A stretch of 64,000 nt of DNA, from the NCBI GenBank assembly GCA_021166725.1, contig JAJPES010000077.1, forward strand, positions 1 to 64,000, in the 5' to 3' direction. Shown here one piece after another: positions 61,469-64,000 of the stretch. Position 1 is the stretch's first letter. Each line of letters starts with the position of its first letter. This DNA comes from Burkholderiaceae bacterium (GTDB lineage Bacteria; Pseudomonadota; Gammaproteobacteria; Burkholderiales; Burkholderiaceae_E). A program made the translations under genes and the position numbers. Below the pieces are notes generated by a model, which saw nothing but the letters and a program-made list of their open reading frames with translations, had not been told where the DNA came from and searched no databases.

Positions 61469-62965
61469 TCAGGGAGTCTGGTCATGAACACTGCTGACTG
61501 GCTGCATCGAGCGCGAACGCGCCGTTATGAGTTCGTTCGGCCGTAAGACTACTGTGATAGCCCCATCGTTGGTCCATAAATCCGTCCCCGGCACGAGCAA
61601 TTCGGTTGCATTGCTGCGAACCACGCCAAAGCGAAGTCTTTCCGCAATCGGCAACTCAATTGTCACTTTGTAAGTCGCCGCAGGGTGGTACCAGGCGACC
61701 CTGGAATTCTCCACCCCAGTGATGTTTGTGACAGCGACCCCCCATGATCCGTCGGGATTTTTTGCAGCTGCGGCGACAAGCCCCGGTTTTTGACCATATC
61801 CCCATTCCATAGTGCCGAAGAGCGAGCTGCTGGATGACCTGAACACGGAGCCTTGATCGAAAGTAGAAAGCAATTGCTTAAAATAGTAGTATTTAGTGTG
61901 GATCTTCAATCCGCCGCTGGTATTGTCGGGTCGAACCAGCACTTGGCCCGAGTCCTTGTGGAAGTGAGGATCCCAGGCGCCGACTCCTATAAACCAAACC
62001 CAATGGGTGACCATATGATTCATGTCATTGAGGAAACGGGCCGCCAACACTGATGCTTCCGGTGCGTTCCCCGGCTGCTCGTCTCGCCCGTTACTGGGCG
62101 TCCCCCTGCCCACCTCAGTGATCCAGTACTCTTTGCCCGTTCCGATAACCCGATCCACCATTGCGCGGTTTGCGCCCATGTTGTACGTATGGCTGGCAAT
62201 GCCCTGAATCGAATTCCACGTTTCACTGTCCTGTTTCATCGCGTCGACTGCACGAGACATACAGGCATCCGTACTTGCGCATTCGGGCGCAATGATTCCC
62301 ACATTTGAAAGCCCTCGCTGATCCAGTTCGCGGCGTAGTTCTCTGACTGCCTCCGCCAATTGCGCTGGCGAAAATCCGGCGGGCTCGTTTGCGATTCCAG
62401 TTACTTGGATCGCGACGCCTCGTTCCTCTTTTACATCCTGTATGAATTGCGCTATTCGCGCGACATAGTCCATCATTGACTCGGTTGGGGCGGACTCACC
62501 GCGCGCAGGCGCCAGCAGAAATGTCGTAACTCCGCGGATCCGCAATTCGCCTAGAAATCCGTTGTCAACATATCCAGAATAGAACTTTGATTTCATTCCG
62601 GAGAGAGTCTCGGACTCGGCGGATGGAACCCAAAGCCTCGCGATTGTCATTCCGAGATCGCGGAAGACCAGGTCCAGCATTCGCGAACGACGCATCTCGT
62701 CGAGGCCCATGACGTTGTTCCCGCGCCACGGCTGACTGGCGCCGATCCCGAGTAAAGCCTGCCGCGGCGCCTCTCCGATTCGAACTAATATCTCCGCATC
62801 GAAGGTGTCGTGGCCCGCAGACGAACCGGGTTGTTGTACGGCATGCCTGGCTCTGTCGTTCGCTGGCTCTCCAGATCTGTCTGTGGCCAAGTCGCACGAT
62901 AATCCATCAGCGGCCAGGATCACGCCGAAAGACAGGCACATGAAAGGAATTAGGAGTTTGTTCAA
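61469..62965 (-). CDS. GH30-like glycoside hydrolase
   Basis: Secreted (beta/alpha)8 enzyme of 498 residues if read from TTG at 62965. The signal-like start is MNKLLIPFMCLSFGVILAAD, with an LSC that could be a lipobox. GIGASQPWRG is typical of the first strand. The acid/base is probably E194 (TGIANEPAGFSP) and the nucleophile E284 (YWITEVGRGT). A beta-sandwich end follows. It may cut or trim the polymer. It is opposite to the polymerase gene and 55 bases after the glycosyltransferase. The start is uncertain (ATG at 62941 or an upstream site). Confidence 0.72.
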   Translation of the reverse strand: MNKLLIPFMCLSFGVILAADGLSCDLATDRSGEPANDRARHAVQQPGSSAGHDTFDAEILVRIGEAPRQALLGIGASQPWRGNNVMGLDEMRRSRMLDLVFRDLGMTIARLWVPSAESETLSGMKSKFYSGYVDNGFLGELRIRGVTTFLLAPARGESAPTESMMDYVARIAQFIQDVKEERGVAIQVTGIANEPAGFSPAQLAEAVRELRRELDQRGLSNVGIIAPECASTDACMSRAVDAMKQDSETWNSIQGIASHTYNMGANRAMVDRVIGTGKEYWITEVGRGTPSNGRDEQPGNAPEASVLAARFLNDMNHMVTHWVWFIGVGAWDPHFHKDSGQVLVRPDNTSGGLKIHTKYYYFKQLLSTFDQGSVFRSSSSSLFGTMEWGYGQKPGLVAAAAKNPDGSWGVAVTNITGVENSRVAWYHPAATYKVTIELPIAERLRFGVVRSNATELLVPGTDLWTNDGAITVVLRPNELITARSRSMQPVSSVHDQTP

Positions 62966-63020
62966 TCTTATAAGGAAACGACTTCCTCTCGTGCGGGACC
63001 GTCTGCGATAAGGTGTTTGA

Positions 63021-64000
63021 TCAATGGACCCTCGCATCCCGGTAGATCGCCTCCAACGCGCCGAGCAAGACCGATGGGCAATAGTTCCGTTCATACGCCG
63101 CCCGGGCCGACGCACTCATCTCCCTGGCTTCCGCCTCACGCAAAGAAGTCCGCAAAAGACGCTGCGACAACGCTTCGGCATTTCTCGCGGGTACACAACT
63201 TCCCGTTTCACCGCTTCTCACAATTTCCGCAAGCGAACCGATCTCACTCGCGATCACTGGGAGCCCCGCCTCGTACGCCTCCACGATCGTCATCGGAAAC
63301 CCCTCATAGCAGAGGCTTGGCACCACGAGGTACAGAGCCTGGGTCATCGCCCTGCGCACCTCCTCGGCGTTTCGCCTCCCGAGCATTCGCACGTTCGCGA
63401 TTCCCTTCAGCATCGAAGCACACGGCCCGTCGCCGATCACGTCGATCCGTACCTCCGGTGCTAGTCGCGCCGCCTGCGCGAGCACACCAATCCCCTTCTC
63501 CTCCGAGAGCCGCCCGACGTAGAGAACTCCTTCGCGCGGACCTTCCGGCGGTGCGCCCCGGTCGGGCACGAAATTCGGCTTGACGACAATCTTCTCAGGC
63601 GGCAAGCCCGCTCGCACGAAGACCTCGCGCGCGAAGCCCGTCAGCACGATGAATCGATCGACGTGTCGGTAGATCGTTCGCGTCCGATGCAGGGCAAGCG
63701 TTGCCGCAAGCACGGCGCTCTGGCTGGCCGAGTCCCGATAGCACCGGTGCAACACTCCGCGCCACGGCAGATGGCCCACGCAATCCTCGCAGGGACCGCC
63801 CTCGCGCAGCAGCATCGCGTTCAGGCACGCGAGTCGGTAGTTGTGCAGCGTCTGAACGATCGGCACGCCCGCTCGCTTCAGTGTCGGATAGACCGACGGT
63901 GAGATCAGCGGGAAGGTGTTGTGCACATGGGCTACATCCGGGCGAAAGCTCGCCGCCAGCGCGCTCAGGTCGTCGACGGAGCGCTTCGACCAGATCGTCT
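63021..64000 (-). CDS. GT4-like glycosyltransferase (partial, runs off right edge)
   Basis: A GT-B enzyme cut by the window edge. At least 326 residues are visible. Coding clearly continues beyond 64000, since the frame from the edge reads RPDVAHVHNTFPLISPSVYP, typical for the first domain. The C-terminal domain has VLYVGRLSEEKGIGVLAQAA, VIGDGPCASMLKG and PSLCYEGFPMTIVEAYEAGL. Its N-terminus is outside the window. It probably extends the repeat unit of the same polysaccharide and may be co-transcribed with the hydrolase downstream. Confidence 0.9.
   Translation of the reverse strand, partial: TIWSKRSVDDLSALAASFRPDVAHVHNTFPLISPSVYPTLKRAGVPIVQTLHNYRLACLNAMLLREGGPCEDCVGHLPWRGVLHRCYRDSASQSAVLAATLALHRTRTIYRHVDRFIVLTGFAREVFVRAGLPPEKIVVKPNFVPDRGAPPEGPREGVLYVGRLSEEKGIGVLAQAARLAPEVRIDVIGDGPCASMLKGIANVRMLGRRNAEEVRRAMTQALYLVVPSLCYEGFPMTIVEAYEAGLPVIASEIGSLAEIVRSGETGSCVPARNAEALSQRLLRTSLREAEAREMSASARAAYERNYCPSVLLGALEAIYRDARVH

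Overview
The window is high-GC DNA (roughly two thirds G+C) with closely packed genes. Its gene content points to an environmental betaproteobacterium, most likely Burkholderiales or a relative. The evidence is two complete branched-chain-type (Liv) ABC transporters tied to aryl/acyl-CoA ligases, phenylacetate genes (paaK, paaY), ergothioneine genes, and an Eps/PEP-CTERM exopolysaccharide locus of the methanolan type. No rRNA, tRNA, CRISPR array or intact insertion sequence was recognised. The genus assignment is inference.

Layout. 0.1-6.2 kb (minus): livK-livH-livM-livG-livF-paaK, an uptake and activation operon probably for phenylacetate or a related aromatic acid, with a divergent GNAT/Rrf2 pair (6.4-7.6 kb). 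7.7-9.9 kb: thyA, then an orphan pair of type II secretion genes, gspC and divergent gspG. 9.9-10.1 kb: two chained CTAG-bounded palindromes. 10.1-15.5 kb: HMG-CoA lyase, a DUF1289 protein and an MBL-fold hydrolase with overlapping ends, a DUF4143 ATPase, paaY and a membrane diguanylate cyclase. 15.6-25.7 kb (minus): a second nine-gene operon, livG-acyl-CoA ligase-livH-livM-livK-livF-PaaK-like ligase-enoyl-CoA hydratase-SDR, with a divergent Crp/Fnr regulator. 26.6-30.3 kb: a PEP-CTERM protein, a TPMT-type methyltransferase, 3-hydroxybutyryl-CoA dehydrogenase and threonine deaminase.

30.3-40.8 kb looks like an envelope and stress region: low-affinity iron-permease-like protein, YbhN-like membrane protein, SDR, ClsB-type cardiolipin synthase with a YbhP-like phosphodiesterase, BON protein, egtB-egtD, YihY, DUF3309 and small hydrophilic proteins. 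40.9-44.9 kb has a trypsin-like protease followed by a MoxR ATPase/DUF58/vWA set. 45.0 kb to the right edge is the exopolysaccharide locus: epsL-like barrel, epsE, two tandem PEP-CTERM genes, epsB, a third PEP-CTERM gene, epsD, epsF, epsG, a nucleotidyltransferase/kinase-like protein, glycosyltransferases, a flippase fused to a phosphotransferase-like domain, an O-antigen-ligase-like polymerase, and a GH30-like hydrolase.

How it fits together. The two Liv operons would import carboxylic or aromatic acids and activate them as CoA esters, with hydratase, dehydrogenase and lyase genes nearby to degrade them. In the Eps locus, EpsB would start the repeat unit on undecaprenyl phosphate, the glycosyltransferases extend it, the flippase and ligase-like protein export and polymerise it, EpsF/EpsG control chain length and EpsE/EpsL export it. 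The exosortase expected to process the PEP-CTERM proteins is not in this window. The most notable observations are near-consensus sigma-54 promoters before separate PEP-CTERM genes, a leftover 3' end of an epsE gene between epsD and epsF, the flippase-kinase fusion, and the CTAG-linked palindromic repeats at gene ends.
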